A DNA stretch of 64,000 nucleotides from Trichobilharzia szidati (GCA_944472155.2 OX235279.1:51123564-51187563), one strand, 5' to 3'; counted from the stretch's first letter, positions 33,260-48,000 are shown. Made by a program: numbers and translations. Notes: generated by a model not told the origin, from the letters alone.

Positions 33260-34330
33260 CATGCTATCAAGTGTAGCATGTTACCAGAAAGTCTTCTAAG
33301 TCAAACGATTTCATGGGTTTTTGACCGAGGTAAACCCTCCCAGAATTGATCTTATGTCCTGAAAGTGTTACTGAATCCGCAGCCGCGTTATAGTTCTCTA
33401 AAGGTAGCAGTGTCTGATGGCGTACCACTCCCCCACCTACATTATACTCATTAAGTAAAGACGACATTCCGGAACATGGCCTAATTTGAGGCAAATAAAG
33501 CAAACTATTATCTTTCTGACAATTTTTCTCCTATCTTAAACGCAAATATCCTCCATTTCTAGACCCTTTACTAGGCCATGAGAACCCTTATACAGAATGC
33601 AGATTTTAGATTCCTTTGGAACTCTCACAGGCCGCCTCGTATTAGACCATCCAACTGCGTTCCAGTGAGACACCGAATACTGTTTCCCTTCGGCACTTTT
33701 TTGGCGTCCGTGCTGCGCCCAGGTAACATTCCATAACGTCTTTGAGCCCCTCTTGCTCTATCTTCCACAAACTTAGTCAGAGCCTCGAACGGTGGTCCTC
33801 CACCGTCCACCAAAATTCTGTCAGATGCATCAGCTTTTTTTGCCAGCATATCGATAGGCAGATGGCTAGTGGTTCAATCCCTATTGATTGGAGAATTCAA
33901 ATCAGATATGCATCCAGTGGTAATCAACATGATTGAGCGTTGCTCAGTCTTATAGAAAAGTTAGTGATATCACCTCCAGTCATGCTAATGGGTTGAGAAT
34001 CCCTTGCAGATTCACTGACAAGTGAACAAGCAATCGTACTTTCTTGTCCAAATAGGTTGTACAGTAATTGCATTAACCTTTCGTTACTGAGTTTTGAAGG
34101 AAGTATCACGTGGGCTTCAATATTTTTTCTCGGCTTTCCCCCAACAAAAATGCAAAAGATAAGTCAACTTTTCCCTCCTTTTAGTTCGATGTACTCTCAG
34201 CCATGTCTCGAAACTAACTGACAAACATTCTATACTGACCAGGGTCACCCTCAAAGTAGATTTTATCAACCTTAGGCATGCACATATTATCAACAGCATA
34301 GTTCGGCGGTTCCTTTAAGTTTAAAACGAA
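33260..34330 (-). pseudogene. BEL/Pao LTR-retrotransposon gag remnant, unit 1
   Basis: The minus strand, over several frames, gives MPKVDKIYFEGDPGQYRMFV, then ILPSKLSNERLMQLLYNLFG, then ALTKFVEDRARGAQRRYGML. These are three collinear blocks of the gag domain found in BEL/Pao elements (DUF1759-type). A degenerate Cys/His knuckle (CILYKGSHGL) follows in the longer frame of units 2 and 3. Stops and frameshifts make it non-functional. No LTRs were seen. Confidence 0.7.
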
Positions 34331-34799
34331 GTTGTCTTATCTCTTAAACTATCAATATTCATCCCACGTTCACTTACAAGCTTGTAATTGAGCTTCCTCA
34401 ATCACTTCTCTAGTTCTAGCTTTCTTGCTAGTCTATTCTGAGGCTGTGAATTAGACGAAGAATCTTCAACGTTACTACGGCCCCTACATAAATCACGCAA
34501 TCGAACACTGAAAATTTCAACAGTAACTTTATCAAGAACTTCATCAGTCAAAGATTGAGGTAAAGTCGAATTCCTTCTCAAGGGTTCGGCCTTTCGTATT
34601 TTAGCAAAACTGCTACTGGAACTGGGTTCAGGTTTCCATCCTTACAACGGTGTTTTCAGTTATAGTACACAGCCGAAATTTTAGACAAAAGCGAATGGAA
34701 GCATCTCAATGCACACCAAATTCAAATGTGATTTCTTCACCTCAGGCAACCACTCCCATATGCTGACGACCGCAACGTCGTTTACTCCTGCTAAAGTCA

Positions 34800-36146
34800 T
34801 GAATTAAACGGTATGGTAAGTAAAATACATCTTGAACTAAGTGGTCTCGCAATGTGGTGTGCTGAATCCTGTCTAACATTCAACCTTGACCTCACCATTG
34901 AAGTAAATGGGCGAAAACTAGCCAAGTTCACCTCAATCGTAAATCTCGGTATCAGATATTCTAGTAACTTGACGTTCTCTGAACAAACTGATTATGCTGG
35001 ATGTAAAACACGAAGGCTCCTATGATGCATAACTCGCGATATCTTTTTTTGTGAAATTAGGCTTTTATTATACAGAGTCCGTGTCCGATTTGTTTTAGAA
35101 TACCGCTCGTTTATTCTTAGAGGACAGTGACAGGATGACAAGTTTAAATTAGAGGGAATCCAACGGCAATTCACCTCAAAAACTCTTGGTTTAGAATGCA
35201 GTCTGAGCATTGTGACGGCCTGAAAACAGAACCACTCTGGAAAAGACGTCTTAAGCTAAACCTTATCTTTTGCTACTAACTAACTAATCTTCTTTTGCAC
35301 TCCTCCAGGCCAATAACTAATTCTACCGCTGTCATCACTTACAATCCTAGAAATCATGACAACCTAGTTACTATAGAACATTGTCAGACTTACATGCGGT
35401 ACAACTTCTTCTTCAATAAGTTTTCAGTCATTTGGAGTGGACTACCAGCTAATGTGCGTGATGCAAACACATTTCCAGTGTTCATCTCTTCAGTCACCAG
35501 ACTGCTCGAAGATGACAATGCACCCCTGGGCCTGACTCCTACACCCTCTTTTTCACCCTACATAGATATTTTAAGTTCATTAAACGCATAAGTTACAACA
35601 AACTACATTTATAAATGTTAATATTATTGGAAGAACATCATAAACACTTCTACACGGGACATTAATATTAGTTCACACATAATATAAAAGTTAGCATAAC
35701 AGGACTAGTTAGTTAGTGTACTAATATAATCATAGTTACTACATAGAATGTATATACGCATAAATTTATGGATAACTCTTTGAAGGCTCCGCTTGCTTTC
35801 TTTTGTTTTTCTGTCGTTTCTCAATTTTACTCTCAACATTTTAGCGTCTAAATGATTATATGAATGAGAATAAACAATGCGGGCATTTGGTCACTTACAA
35901 TGACAAATGATCTGCAAACATTACTGGTCCCATATCCTACAACTGCCTCCTGAATTACCCATAACCTTTTCCCACAACGCATCCTGGATTACAGTAGTGA
36001 AATGTACGTTTATGCCGATGAAACAGTATTAATTTATAATACTTTACGATTGTAATTTATAACACAACTGATCGTGCCTGTGAAATTGGTTTGTATTTCT
36101 TGTAAAAACCCGTTAATATGAAAATATAAACTATTATTATTATTAG
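34800..36146 (+). mobile_element. CR1-like retrotransposon 3' end, unit 1 (sense)
   Basis: The plus strand has RT-thumb and tail fragments: LAMWCAESCLTFNLDLTIEV, LGIRYSSNLTFSEQ and the terminal frame 35295-35591 (NKFSVIWSGLPANVRDANTF). An untranslated region ending in (ATT)n at about 36131-36146 follows. It is 5'-truncated and differs from the 26-29 kb element. Confidence 0.75.
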
Positions 36147-37081
36147 TCGGCACTTCACTTCTGGTGTTACTTACGATGAAAATGATAGCAAAATTATACA
36201 AGTATATCAATTATTTTAAGTTAATACCCAATGTGAATGTAAATCAAGGATAAGATTCGATGCCATACACAGTAAAGTTATATGGGGGAATGAATTCAAG
36301 CCTTATTTTTTCGCAAGTATTTGTAATCCGTCCAACACATACTTGATATTTTTGGTGATGCGAAGTCAGTATTTCTATACTTCTTTATGTGCCCATTGAA
36401 TGACTAGTTAGCAGATTGTAACCACAAGCTAAAGACAAAAATGACAACAACTATGTAATTTCAACATAAACCAAATTTGTGTGATTTAAATAATACTTGT
36501 CCATCCCTATACAACTGGTGTTCCCAACACATATATAGGAATAAATATATCATTATTGATATCATCAAGAGCTCAAGGGATGGTCTCACAGCGAATTCCG
36601 GAAATGACTGGAGCTATCTAAGAGAATCAATCTCCACTCCTTATCATAACGTATGGAAAGAGATCTTGCCACTTCTTGTGTATTAAACAAGTGACGGCGG
36701 GTCCGGATTATACTCTCCTTCCCGCCTGGTCAAAGCACCTCAAAGGATACACCAGAAAAATTTAGGAGCCTAGAAAATATGTCGCTGCGTAGAAACGATT
36801 CTTCCAATAAGATTCAGATTTGTTGATTGAAGACAGAAGGCTTGCAGCCTTTGTTAGGCCTTTTCTAGTAATTTTCTGTGTTCGTGCAAACCCTACGTGA
36901 GTGAATCAGTTGAGGTGACAGACCACACTTCTTCTGGGAATCGATTTCAGGTGTTTATGACTCGGCGCGAGAATTAGTACTCCACAGCAATATGGTATCT
37001 CCTTGGCCTTTGAACTCGCCTGCTTTGTCCTCTAAGGTGTCCCTACCTGGTGGGAATGAAAAGAGAGAATAGATCAGGTCC

Positions 37082-37705
37082 TCAGTCATTATATGAAGTT
37101 TTATACATTGTAATGGGATCTCTCTGCCTACGGCATGCTGGGGAGAAGAGATTTAACCTATCTCGTCTTTCCTCGTGTGATAAATTAGGCATGCCAAGAG
37201 TTATACGTGTTACCTTCCTTTGAGCGCTTTCTAGATAATGTGAGTCCTCTTTAGCACGAGGACTGGCTGCCTGGATGCAGTTTCCTAGTCTCGACCTCAC
37301 CGGAGATGTATATAAGGAGGCGAAGATATCTCTGCTGATTGTAGTGACGGCTCTGCGAATTGGGCATAAGGATCTGAAACTACATACAACCACCACGCGA
37401 TGATATGCTGTAGTTTCTAAGTCGTGACTTACTATAACACCCAAATCCAAATAAGTCTGAACTGATGTGAATTTTATTCCCTCTAGTTCGTAGGAGCTGA
37501 TGCTTGCGTGCCCGATGCCCATGACTGCACATTTCGCTATGTTGATCAGGAGCACGCATTCTCTGGACCACTCTGATAATTTGTTGAAGTCCTCTTGCAA
37601 CATGAGTGTATCACTGCCACTCTTCAGCTCTCTCCAGATTTTTAAGTCACCTGCGTATAGGACCATAGGGGAGACGGTGAGCGGAGATAACCCATTGCTA
37701 TCCAA
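37082..37705 (-). pseudogene. CR1-like RT fragment, unit 2
   Basis: Identical in protein to the unit 1 fragment, including LYAGD. Confidence 0.8.
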
Positions 37706-38838
37706 AATAAATAGGAGAGGTCCGAGTACTGTGCCCTATGGCACTTCGCTACGCACTGCTGTCCAGGAGGAGAGTTTTCAGTTGATCCTAACCCTCCGCC
37801 TCTTATCTATGAGGAATTCCCTGAGCCACTTTAGTAAGCTGCCTTTGATGCCAAGACCTTCCGACTTCATCAGTATTCCTTTGTGGGGAACTTTATGGAA
37901 GGTTTTGCTGAAGTCTATGAAGGCGGCGTCAACGGGTCGTTGTTGTTTTCCAGATATGCCATGATACCTTTCTTGATGATTCTCTCCAGTGGCATGATTA
38001 AAGTACCGGTGGGACTAATAGGCCTGTAGTTTAAAGGAATTTGTCCTGATCCTCATTTGTGCATGGAGGCTACTGTGGCGTCTTTCCAGTCACGCAGTAA
38101 CACTCCATTTAGGAGAGATAGCTCGAAGATCGTGGTTAGTGAGCCGGCTATATGAGCTGGTAGCCCTTTGAGAAGCCTTGGATGGAGATTGTCAGGAACT
38201 AGTGATTTCCCTGGATTTACTTTCGTTAGCCATTGGTTTCCGATTTAACTTTTTTAATAAGCTGAGGAAACTGTGTGGAGAGTATTCTGTTCTTTAATGA
38301 TGAGAAACCACTTCAGGAAGTCATCCATTGGTGAAATTTTCATATGACTGCCAAAGTCAAATTTATGCCGTATTTACGAGTGACTAGTATTTTATGAATT
38401 TTCCATCCGTCCACAGCTCAAAGAGCGTTGTTTAGAAATTCTTGCTATTGTATTTCAAAGCCACTGCATGGATAAACATTTGAAGGGACGGACTCGCTGT
38501 CTTGACCGAAATCGAAAGAAAGACAAAGGGCTGTAAATATAATTAGATTGATAGCTGAACATTGAAAGACTGCAGGATTACTGTTGTGTTAAGTCGAATA
38601 TGTGAGATAAACATGGGATAAACATATAAATATAAGTTTATCTCGCATCCGAATATCGATAACAGAATAGCAGAACCCAAAACTGACTCGCGCTTGACGA
38701 GAATTTTCATTGGAACAAGCGTTCTGTTTGTTGGGTGTTTCAGTAGGGTACATAAAGTAGAACTATATTATTGAGCCTTTTGTCATCATCGTAAAGTCTG
38801 ACTACTTATCGACTCTTCCTAATGCAAGGGATGTCTCA

Positions 38839-39910
38839 CATGCTATCAAGTGTAGCATGTTACCAGAAAGTCTTCTAAGTCAAACGATTTCATGGGTTTT
38901 TGACCGAGGTAAACCCTCCCAGAATTGATCTTATGTCCTGAAAGTGTTACTGAATCCGCAGCCGCGTTATAGTTCTCTAAAGGTAGCAGTGTCTGATGGC
39001 GTACCACTCCCCCACCTACATTATACTCATTAAGTAAAGACGACATTCCGGAACATGGCCTAATTTGAGGCAAATAAAGCAAACTATTATCTTTCTGACA
39101 ATTTTTCTCCTATCTTAAACGCAAATATCCTCCATTTCTAGACCCTTTACTAGGCCATGAGAACCCTTATACAGAATGCAGATTTTAGATTCCTTTGGAA
39201 CTCTCACAGGCCGCCTCGTATTAGACCATCCAACTGCGTTCCAGTGAGACACCGAATACTGTTTCCCTTCGGCACTTTTTTTGGCGTCCGTGCTGCGCCC
39301 AGGTAACATTCCATAACGTCTTTGAGCCCCTCTTGCTCTATCTTCCACAAACTTAGTCAGAGCCTCGAACGGTGGTCCTCCACCGTCCACCAAAATTCTG
39401 TCAGATGCATCAGCTTTTTTTGCCAGCATATCGATAGGCAGATGGCTAGTGGTTCAATCCCTATTGATTGGAGAATTCAAATCAGATATGCATCCAGTGG
39501 TAATCAACATGATTGAGCGTTGCTCAGTCTTATAGAAAAGTTAGTGATATCACCTCCAGTCATGCTAATGGGTTGAGAATCCCTTGCAGATTCACTGACA
39601 AGTGAACGAGCAATCGTACTTTCTTGTCCAAATAGGTTGTACAGTAATTGCATTAACCTTTCGTTACTGAGTTTTGAAGGAAGTATCACGTGGGCTTCAA
39701 TATTTTTTCTCGGCTTTCCCCCAACAAAAATGCAAAAGATAAGTCAACTTTTCCCTCCTTTTAGTTCGATGTACTCTCAGCCATGTCTCGAAACTAACTG
39801 ACAAACATTCTATACTGACCAGGGTCACCCTCAAAGTAGATTTTATCAACCTTAGGCATGCACATATTATCAACAGCATAGTTCGGCGGTTCCTTTAAGT
39901 TTAAAACGAA
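38839..39910 (-). pseudogene. BEL/Pao gag remnant, unit 2
   Basis: Same remnant as in unit 1. An extra T in the run near 39280 joins two frames into a 104-codon stretch (39115-39429) that includes the damaged knuckle. Confidence 0.7.
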
Positions 39911-40379
39911 GTTGTCTTATCTCTTAAACTATCAATATTCATCCCAGGTTCACTTACAAGCTTGTAATTGAGCTTCCTCAATCACTTCTCTAGTTCTAGC
40001 TTTCTTGCTAGTCTATTCTGAGGCTGTGAATTAGACGAAGAATCTTCAACGTTACTACGGCCCCTACATAAATCACGCAATCGAACACTGAAAATTTCAA
40101 CAGTAACTTTATCAAGAACTTCATCAGTCAAAGATTGAGGTAAAGTCGAATTCCTTCTCAAGGGTTCGGCCTTTCGTATTTTAGCAAAACTGCTACTGGA
40201 ACTGGGTTCAGGTTTCCATCCTTACAACGGTGTTTTCAGTTATAGTACACAGCCGAAATTTTAGACAAAAGCGAATGGAAGCATCTCAATGCACACCAAA
40301 TTCAAATGTGATTTCTTCACCTCAGGCAACCACTCCCATATGCTGACGACCGCAACGTCGTTTACTCCTGCTAAAGTCA

Positions 40380-41726
40380 TGAATTAAACGGTATGGTAAG
40401 TAAAATACATCTTGAACTAAGTGGTCTCGCAATATGGTGTGCTGAATCCTGTCTAACATTCAACCTTGACCTCACCATTGAAGTAAATGGGCGAAAACTA
40501 GCCAAGTTCACCTCAATCGTAAATCTCGGTATCAGATATTCTAGTAACTTGACGTTCTCTGAACAAACTGATTATGCTGGATGTAAAACACGAAGGCTCC
40601 TATGATGCATAACTCGCGATATCTTTTTTTGTGAAATTAGGCTTTTATTATACAGAGTCCGTGTCCGATTTGTTTTAGAATACCGCTCGTTTATTCTTAG
40701 AGGACAGTGACAGGATGACAAGTTTAAATTAGAGGGAATCCAACGGCAATTCACCTCAAAAACTCTTGGTTTAGAATGCAGTCTGAGCATTGTGACGGCC
40801 TGAAAACAGAACCACTCTGGAAAAGACGTCTTAAGCTAAACCTTATCTTTTGCTACTAACTAACTAATCTTCTTTTGCACTCCTCCAGGCCAATAACTAA
40901 TTCTACCGCTGTCATCACTTACAATCCTAGAAATCATGACAACCTAGTTACTATAGAACATTGTCAGACTTACATGCGGTACAACTTCTTCTTCAATAAG
41001 TTTTCAGTCATTTGGAGTGGACTACCAGCTAATGTGCGTGATGCAAACACATTTCCAGTGTTCATCTCTTCAGTCACCAGACTGCTCGAAGATGACAATG
41101 CACCCCTGGGCCTGACTCCTACACCCTCTTTTTCACCCTACATAGATATTTTAAGTTCATTAAACGCATAAGTTACAACAAACTACATTTATAAATGTTA
41201 ATATTATTGGAAGAACATCATAAACACTTCTACACGGGACATTAATATTAGTTCACACATAATATAAAAGTTAGCATAACAGGACTAGTTAGTTAGTGTA
41301 CTAATATAATCATAGTTACTACATAGAATGTATATACGCATAAATTTATGGATAACTCTTTGAAGGCTCCGCTTGCTTTCTTTTGTTTTTCTGTCGTTTC
41401 TCAATTTTACTCTCAACATTTTAGCGTCTAAATGATTATATGAATGAGAATAAACAATGCGGGCATTTGGTCACTTACAATGACAAATGATCTGCAAACA
41501 TTACTGGTCCCATATCCTACAACTGCCTCCTGAATTACCCATAACCTTTTCCCACAACGCATCCTGGATTACAGTAGTGAAATGTACGTTTATGCCGATG
41601 AAACAGTATTAATTTATAATACTTTACGATTGTAATTTATAACACAACTGATCGTGCCTGTGAAATTGGTTTGTATTTCTTGTAAAAACCCGTTAATATG
41701 AAAATATAAACTATTATTATTATTAG
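40380..41726 (+). mobile_element. CR1-like 3' end, unit 2
   Basis: Copy of the unit 1 element; A instead of G at 40434 (AIWCAES). Confidence 0.75.
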
Positions 41727-42661
41727 TCGGCACTTCACTTCTGGTGTTACTTACGATGAAAATGATAGCAAAATTATACAAGTATATCAATTATTTTAAG
41801 TTAATACCCAATGTGAATGTAAATCAAGGATAAGATTCGATGCCATACACAGTAAAGTTATATGGGGGAATGAATTCAAGCCTTATTTTTTCGCAAGTAT
41901 TTGTAATCCGTCCAACACATACTTGATATTTTTGGTGATGCGAAGTCAGTATTTCTATACTTCTTTATGTGCCCATTGAATGACTAGTTAGCAGATTGTA
42001 ACCACAAGCTAAAGACAAAAATGACAACAACTATGTAATTTCAACATAAACCAAATTTGTGTGATTTAAATAATACTTGTCCATCCCTATACAACTGGTG
42101 TTCCCAACACATATATAGGAATAAATATATCATTATTGATATCATCAAGAGCTCAAGGGATGGTCTCACAGCGAATTCCGGAAATGACTGGAGCTATCTA
42201 AGAGAATCAATCTCCACTCCTTATCATAACGTATGGAAAGAGATCTTGCCACTTCTTGTGTATTAAACAAGTGACGGCGGGTCCGGATTATACTCTCCTT
42301 CCCGCCTGGTCAAAGCACCTCAAAGGATACACCAGAAAAATTTAGGAGCCTAGAAAATATGTCGCTGCGTAGAAACGATTCTTCCAATAAGATTCAGATT
42401 TGTTGATTGAAGACAGAAGGCTTGCAGCCTTTGTTAAGACTTTTCTAGTAATTTTCTGTGTTCGTGCAAACCCTACGTGAGTGAATCAGTTGAGGTGACA
42501 GACCACACTTCTTCTGGGAATCGATTTCAGGTGTTTATGACTCGGCGCGAGAATTAGTACTCCACAGCAATATGGTATCTCCTTGGCTTTTGAACTCGCC
42601 TGCTTTGTCCTCTAAGGTGTCCCTACCTGGTGGGAATGAAAAGAGAGAATAGATCAGGTCC

Positions 42662-43285
42662 TCAGTCATTATATGAAGTTTTATACATTGTAATGGGATC
42701 TCTCTGCCTACGGCATGCTGGGGAGAAGAGATTTAACCTATCTCGTCTTTCCTCGTGTGGTAAATTAGGCATGCCAAGAGTTATACGTGTTACCTTCCTT
42801 TGAGCGCTTTCTAGATAATGTGAGTCCTCTTTAGCACGAGGACTGGCTGCCTGGATGCAGTTTCCTAGTCTCGACCTCACCGGAGATGTATATAAGGAGG
42901 CGAAGATATCTCTGCTGATTGTAGTGACGGCTCTGCGAATTGGGCATAAGGATCTGAAACTACATACAACCACCACGCGATGATATGCTGTAGTTTCTAA
43001 GTCGTGACTTACTATAACACCCAAATCCAAATAAGTCTGAACTGATGTGAATTTTATTCCCTCTAGTTCGTAGGAGCTGATGCTTGCGTGCCCGATGCCC
43101 ATGACTGCACATTTCGCTATGTTGATCAGGAGCACGCATTCTCTGGACCACTCTGATAATTTGTTGAAGTCCTCTTGCAACATGAGTGTATCACTGCCAC
43201 TCTTCAGCTCTCTCCAGATTTTTAAGTCACCTGCGTATAGGACCATAGGGGAGACGGTGAGCGGAGATAACCCATTGCTATCCAA
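42662..43285 (-). pseudogene. CR1-like RT fragment, unit 3
   Basis: As unit 2 but MPNLPHEERR instead of MPNLSHEERR, from the substitution at 42760. Confidence 0.8.
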
Positions 43286-44418
43286 AATAAATAGGAGAGG
43301 TCCGAGTACTGTGCCCTATGGCACTTCGCTACGCACTGCTGTCCAGGAGGAGAGTTTTCAGTTGATCCTAACCCTCCGCCTCTTATCTATGAGGAATTCC
43401 CTGAGCCACTTTAGTAAGCTGCCTTTGATGCCAAGACCTTCCGACTTCATCAGTATTCCTTTGTGGGGAACTTTATGGAAGGTTTTGCTGAAGTCTATGA
43501 AGGCGGCGTCAACGGGTCGTTGTTGTTTTCCAGATATGCCATGATACCTTTCTTGATGATTCTCTCCAGTGGCATGATTAAAGTACCGGTGGGACTAATA
43601 GGCCTGTAGTTTAAAGGAATTTGTCCTGATCCTCATTTGTGCATGGAGGCTACTGTGGCGTCTTTCCAGTCACGCAGTAACACTCCATTTAGGAGAGATA
43701 GCTCGAAGATCGTGGTTAGTGAGCCGGCTATATGAGCTGGTAGCCCTTTGAGAAGCCTTGGATGGAGATTGTCAGGAACTAGTGATTTCCCTGGATTTAC
43801 TTTCGTTAGCCATTGGTTTCCGATTTAACTTTTTTAATAAGCTGAGGAAACTGTGTGGAGAGTATTCTGTTCTTTAATGATGAGAAACCACTTCAGGAAG
43901 TCATCCATTGGTGAAATTTTCATATGACTGCCAAAGTCAAATTTATGCCGTATTTACGAGTGACTAGTATTTTATGAATTTTCCATCCGTCCACAGCTCA
44001 AAGAGCGTTGTTTAGAAATTCTTGCTATTGTATTTCAAAGCCACTGCATGGATAAACATTTGAAGGGACGGACTCGCTGTCTTGACCGAAATCGAAAGAA
44101 AGACAAAGGGCTGTAAATATAATTAGATTGATAGCTGAACATTGAAAGACTGCAGGATTACTGTTGTGTTAAGTCGAATATGTGAGATAAACATGGGATA
44201 AACATATAAATATAAGTTTATCTCGCATCCGAATATCGATAACAGAATAGCAGAACCCAAAACTGACTCGCGCTTGACGAGAATTTTCATTGGAACAAGC
44301 GTTCTGTTTGTTGGGTGTTTCAGTAGGGTACATAAAGTAGAACTATATTATTGAGCCTTTTGTCATCATCGTAAAGTCTGACTACTTATCGACTCTTCCT
44401 AATGCAAGGGATGTCTCA

Positions 44419-45490
44419 CATGCTATCAAGTGTAGCATGTTACCAGAAAGTCTTCTAAGTCAAACGATTTCATGGGTTTTTGACCGAGGTAAACCCTCCC
44501 AGAATTGATCTTATGTCCTGAAAGTGTTACTGAATCCGCAGCCGCGTTATAGTTCTCTAAAGGTAGCAGTGTCTGATGGCGTACCACTCCCCCACCTACA
44601 TTATACTCATTAAGTAAAGACGACATTCCGGAACATGGCCTAATTTGAGGCAAATAAAGCAAACTATTATCTTTCTGACAATTTTTCTCCTATCTTAAAC
44701 GCAAATATCCTCCATTTCTAGACCCTTTACTAGGCCATGAGAACCCTTATACAGAATGCAGATTTTAGATTCCTTTGGAACTCTCACAGGCCGCCTCGTA
44801 TTAGACCATCCAACTGCGTTCCAGTGAGACACCGAATACTGTTTCCCTTCGGCACTTTTTTTGGCGTCCGTGCTGCGCCCAGGTAACATTCCATAACGTC
44901 TTTGAGCCCCTCTTGCTCTATCTTCCACAAACTTAGTCAGAGCCTCGAACGGTGGTCCTCCACCGTCCACCAAAATTCTGTCAGATGCATCAGCTTTTTT
45001 TGCCAGCATATCGATAGGCAGATGGCTAGTGGTTCAATCCCTATTGATTGGAGAATTCAAATCAGATATGCATCCAGTGGTAATCAACATGATTGAGCGT
45101 TGCTCAGTCTTATAGAAAAGTTAGTGATATCACCTCCAGTCATGCTAATGGGTTGAGAATCCCTTGCAGATTCACTGACAAGTGAACAAGCAATCGTACT
45201 TTCTTGTCCAAATAGGTTGTACAGTAATTGCATTAACCTTTCGTTACTGAGTTTTGAAGGAAGTATCACGTGGGCTTCAATATTTTTTCTCGGCTTTCCC
45301 CCAACAAAAATGCAAAAGATAAGTCAACTTTTCCCTCCTTTTAGTTCGATGTACTCTCAGCCATGTCTCGAAACTAACTGACAAACATTCTATACTGACC
45401 AGGGTCACCCTCAAAGTAGATTTTATCAACCTTAGGCATGCACATATTATCAACAGCATAGTTCGGCGGTTCCTTTAAGTTTAAAACGAA
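44419..45490 (-). pseudogene. BEL/Pao gag remnant, unit 3
   Basis: Same as unit 2, with the same extra T and the 104-codon open stretch at 44695-45009. Confidence 0.7.
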
Positions 45491-45959
45491 GTTGTCTTAT
45501 CTCTTAAACTATCAATATTCATCCCACGTTCACTTACAAGCTTGTAATTGAGCTTCCTCAATCACTTCTCTAGTTCTAGCTTTCTTGCTAGTCTATTCTG
45601 AGGCTGTGAATTAGACGAAGAATCTTCAACGTTACTACGGCCCCTACATAAATCACGCAATCGAACACTGAAAATTTCAACAGTAACTTTATCAAGAACT
45701 TCATCAGTCAAAGATTGAGGTAAAGTCGAATTCCTTCTCAAGGGTTCGGCCTTTCGTATTTTAGCAAAACTGCTACTGGAACTGGGTTCAGGTTTCCATC
45801 CTTACAACGGTGTTTTCAGTTATAGTACACAGCCGAAATTTTAGACAAAAGCGAATGGAAGCATCTCAATGCACACCAAATTCAAATGTGATTTCTTCAC
45901 CTCAGGCAACCACTCCCATATGCTGACGACCGCAACGTCGTTTACTCCTGCTAAAGTCA

Positions 45960-47306
45960 TGAATTAAACGGTATGGTAAGTAAAATACATCTTGAACTAA
46001 GTGGTCTCGCAATATGGTGTGCTGAATCCTGTCTAACATTCAACCTTGACCTCACCATTGAAGTAAATGGGCGAAAACTAGCCAAGTTCACCTCAATCGT
46101 AAATCTCGGTATCAGATATTCTAGTAACTTGACGTTCTCTGAACAAACTGATTATGCTGGATGTAAAACACGAAGGCTCCTATGATGCATAACTCGCGAT
46201 ATCTTTTTTTGTGAAATTAGGCTTTTATTATACAGAGTCCGTGTCCGATTTGTTTTAGAATACCGCTCGTTTATTCTTAGAGGACAGTGACAGGATGACA
46301 AGTTTAAATTAGAGGGAATCCAACGGCAATTCACCTCAAAAACTCTTGGTTTAGAATGCAGTCTGAGCATTGTGACGGCCTGAAAACAGAACCACTCTGG
46401 AAAAGACGTCTTAAGCTAAACCTTATCTTTTGCTACTAACTAACTAATCTTCTTTTGCACTCCTCCAGGCCAATAACTAATTCTACCGCTGTCATCACTT
46501 ACAATCCTAGAAATCATGACAACCTAGTTACTATAGAACATTGTCAGACTTACATGCGGTACAACTTCTTCTTCAATAAGTTTTCAGTCATTTGGAGTGG
46601 ACTACCAGCTAATGTGCGTGATGCAAACACATTTCCAGTGTTCATCTCTTCAGTCACCAGACTGCTCGAAGATGACAATGCACCCCTGGGCCTGACTCCT
46701 ACACCCTCTTTTTCACCCTACATAGATATTTTAAGTTCATTAAACGCATAAGTTACAACAAACTACATTTATAAATGTTAATATTATTGGAAGAACATCA
46801 TAAACACTTCTACACGGGACATTAATATTAGTTCACACATAATATAAAAGTTAGCATAACAGGACTAGTTAGTTAGTGTACTAATATAATCATAGTTACT
46901 ACATAGAATGTATATACGCATAAATTTATGGATAACTCTTTGAAGGCTCCGCTTGCTTTCTTTTGTTTTTCTGTCGTTTCTCAATTTTACTCTCAACATT
47001 TTAGCGTCTAAATGATTATATGAATGAGAATAAACAATGCGGGCATTTGGTCACTTACAATGACAAATGATCTGCAAACATTACTGGTCCCATATCCTAC
47101 AACTGCCTCCTGAATTACCCATAACCTTTTCCCACAACGCATCCTGGATTACAGTAGTGAAATGTACGTTTATGCCGATGAAACAGTATTAATTTATAAT
47201 ACTTTACGATTGTAATTTATAACACAACTGATCGTGCCTGTGAAATTGGTTTGTATTTCTTGTAAAAACCCGTTAATATGAAAATATAAACTATTATTAT
47301 TATTAG
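45960..47306 (+). mobile_element. CR1-like 3' end, unit 3
   Basis: Copy of the unit 2 element with the same AIWCAES reading. Confidence 0.75.
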
Positions 47307-48000
47307 TCGGCACTTCACTTCTGGTGTTACTTACGATGAAAATGATAGCAAAATTATACAAGTATATCAATTATTTTAAGTTAATACCCAATGTGAATGT
47401 AAATCAAGGATAAGATTCGATGCCATACACAGTAAAGTTATATGGGGGAATGAATTCAAGCCTTATTTTTTCGCAAGTATTTGTAATCCGTCCAACACAT
47501 ACTTGATATTTTTGGTGATGCGAAGTCAGTATTTCTATACTTCTTTATGTGCCCATTGAATGACTAGTTAGCAGATTGTAACCACAAACTAAAGACAAAA
47601 ATGACAACAACTATGTAATTTCAACATAAACCAAATTTGTGTGATTTAAATAATACTTGTCCATCCCTATACAACTGGTGTTCCCAACACATATATAGGA
47701 ATAAATATATCATTATTGATATCATCAAGAGCTCAAGGGATGGTCTCACAGCGAATTCCGGAAATGACTGGAGCTATCTAAGAGAATCAATCTCCACTCC
47801 TTATCATAACGTATGGAAAGAGATCTTGCCACTTCTTGTGTATTAAACAAGTGACGGCGGGTCCGGATTATACTCTCCTTCCCGCCTGGTCAAGGCACCT
47901 CAAAGGATACACCAGAAAAATTTAGGAGCCTAGAAAATATGTCGCTGCGTAGAAACGATTCTTCCAATAAGATTCAGATTTGTTGATTGAAGACAGAAGG

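Larger units (their letters stand above)
31262..36840. repeat. 5.58-kb tandem repeat, unit 1
   Basis: 5,579 bases. Contents: inverted CR1-like RT/3' part (31262-33136, -), BEL/Pao gag remnant (about 33260-34330, -), second CR1-like 3' end (about 34800-36146, +), and 0.7 kb unassigned. It differs from unit 2 by about six substitutions seen by eye and one missing T near 33696. Confidence 0.95.
36841..42420. repeat. 5.58-kb tandem repeat, unit 2
   Basis: 5,580 bases, head-to-tail after unit 1. Private variants include C at 37008, G at 39608 and G at 39947, so it is not a pure sequence copy of its neighbours. Confidence 0.95.
42421..48000. repeat. 5.58-kb tandem repeat, unit 3
   Basis: 5,580 bases. 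Private variants include G at 42760 (Ser to Pro in the RT remnant), A at 47588 and G at 47894. It shares TTAAGACTTTTC at its start with the stub that follows it. Confidence 0.95.

Noticed and set aside
33267..33503. A 78-codon host protein repeated three times in the array
   Set aside because: It lies directly downstream of the gag blocks on the same strand, so it is taken as part of the BEL/Pao remnant; no host-gene signature.
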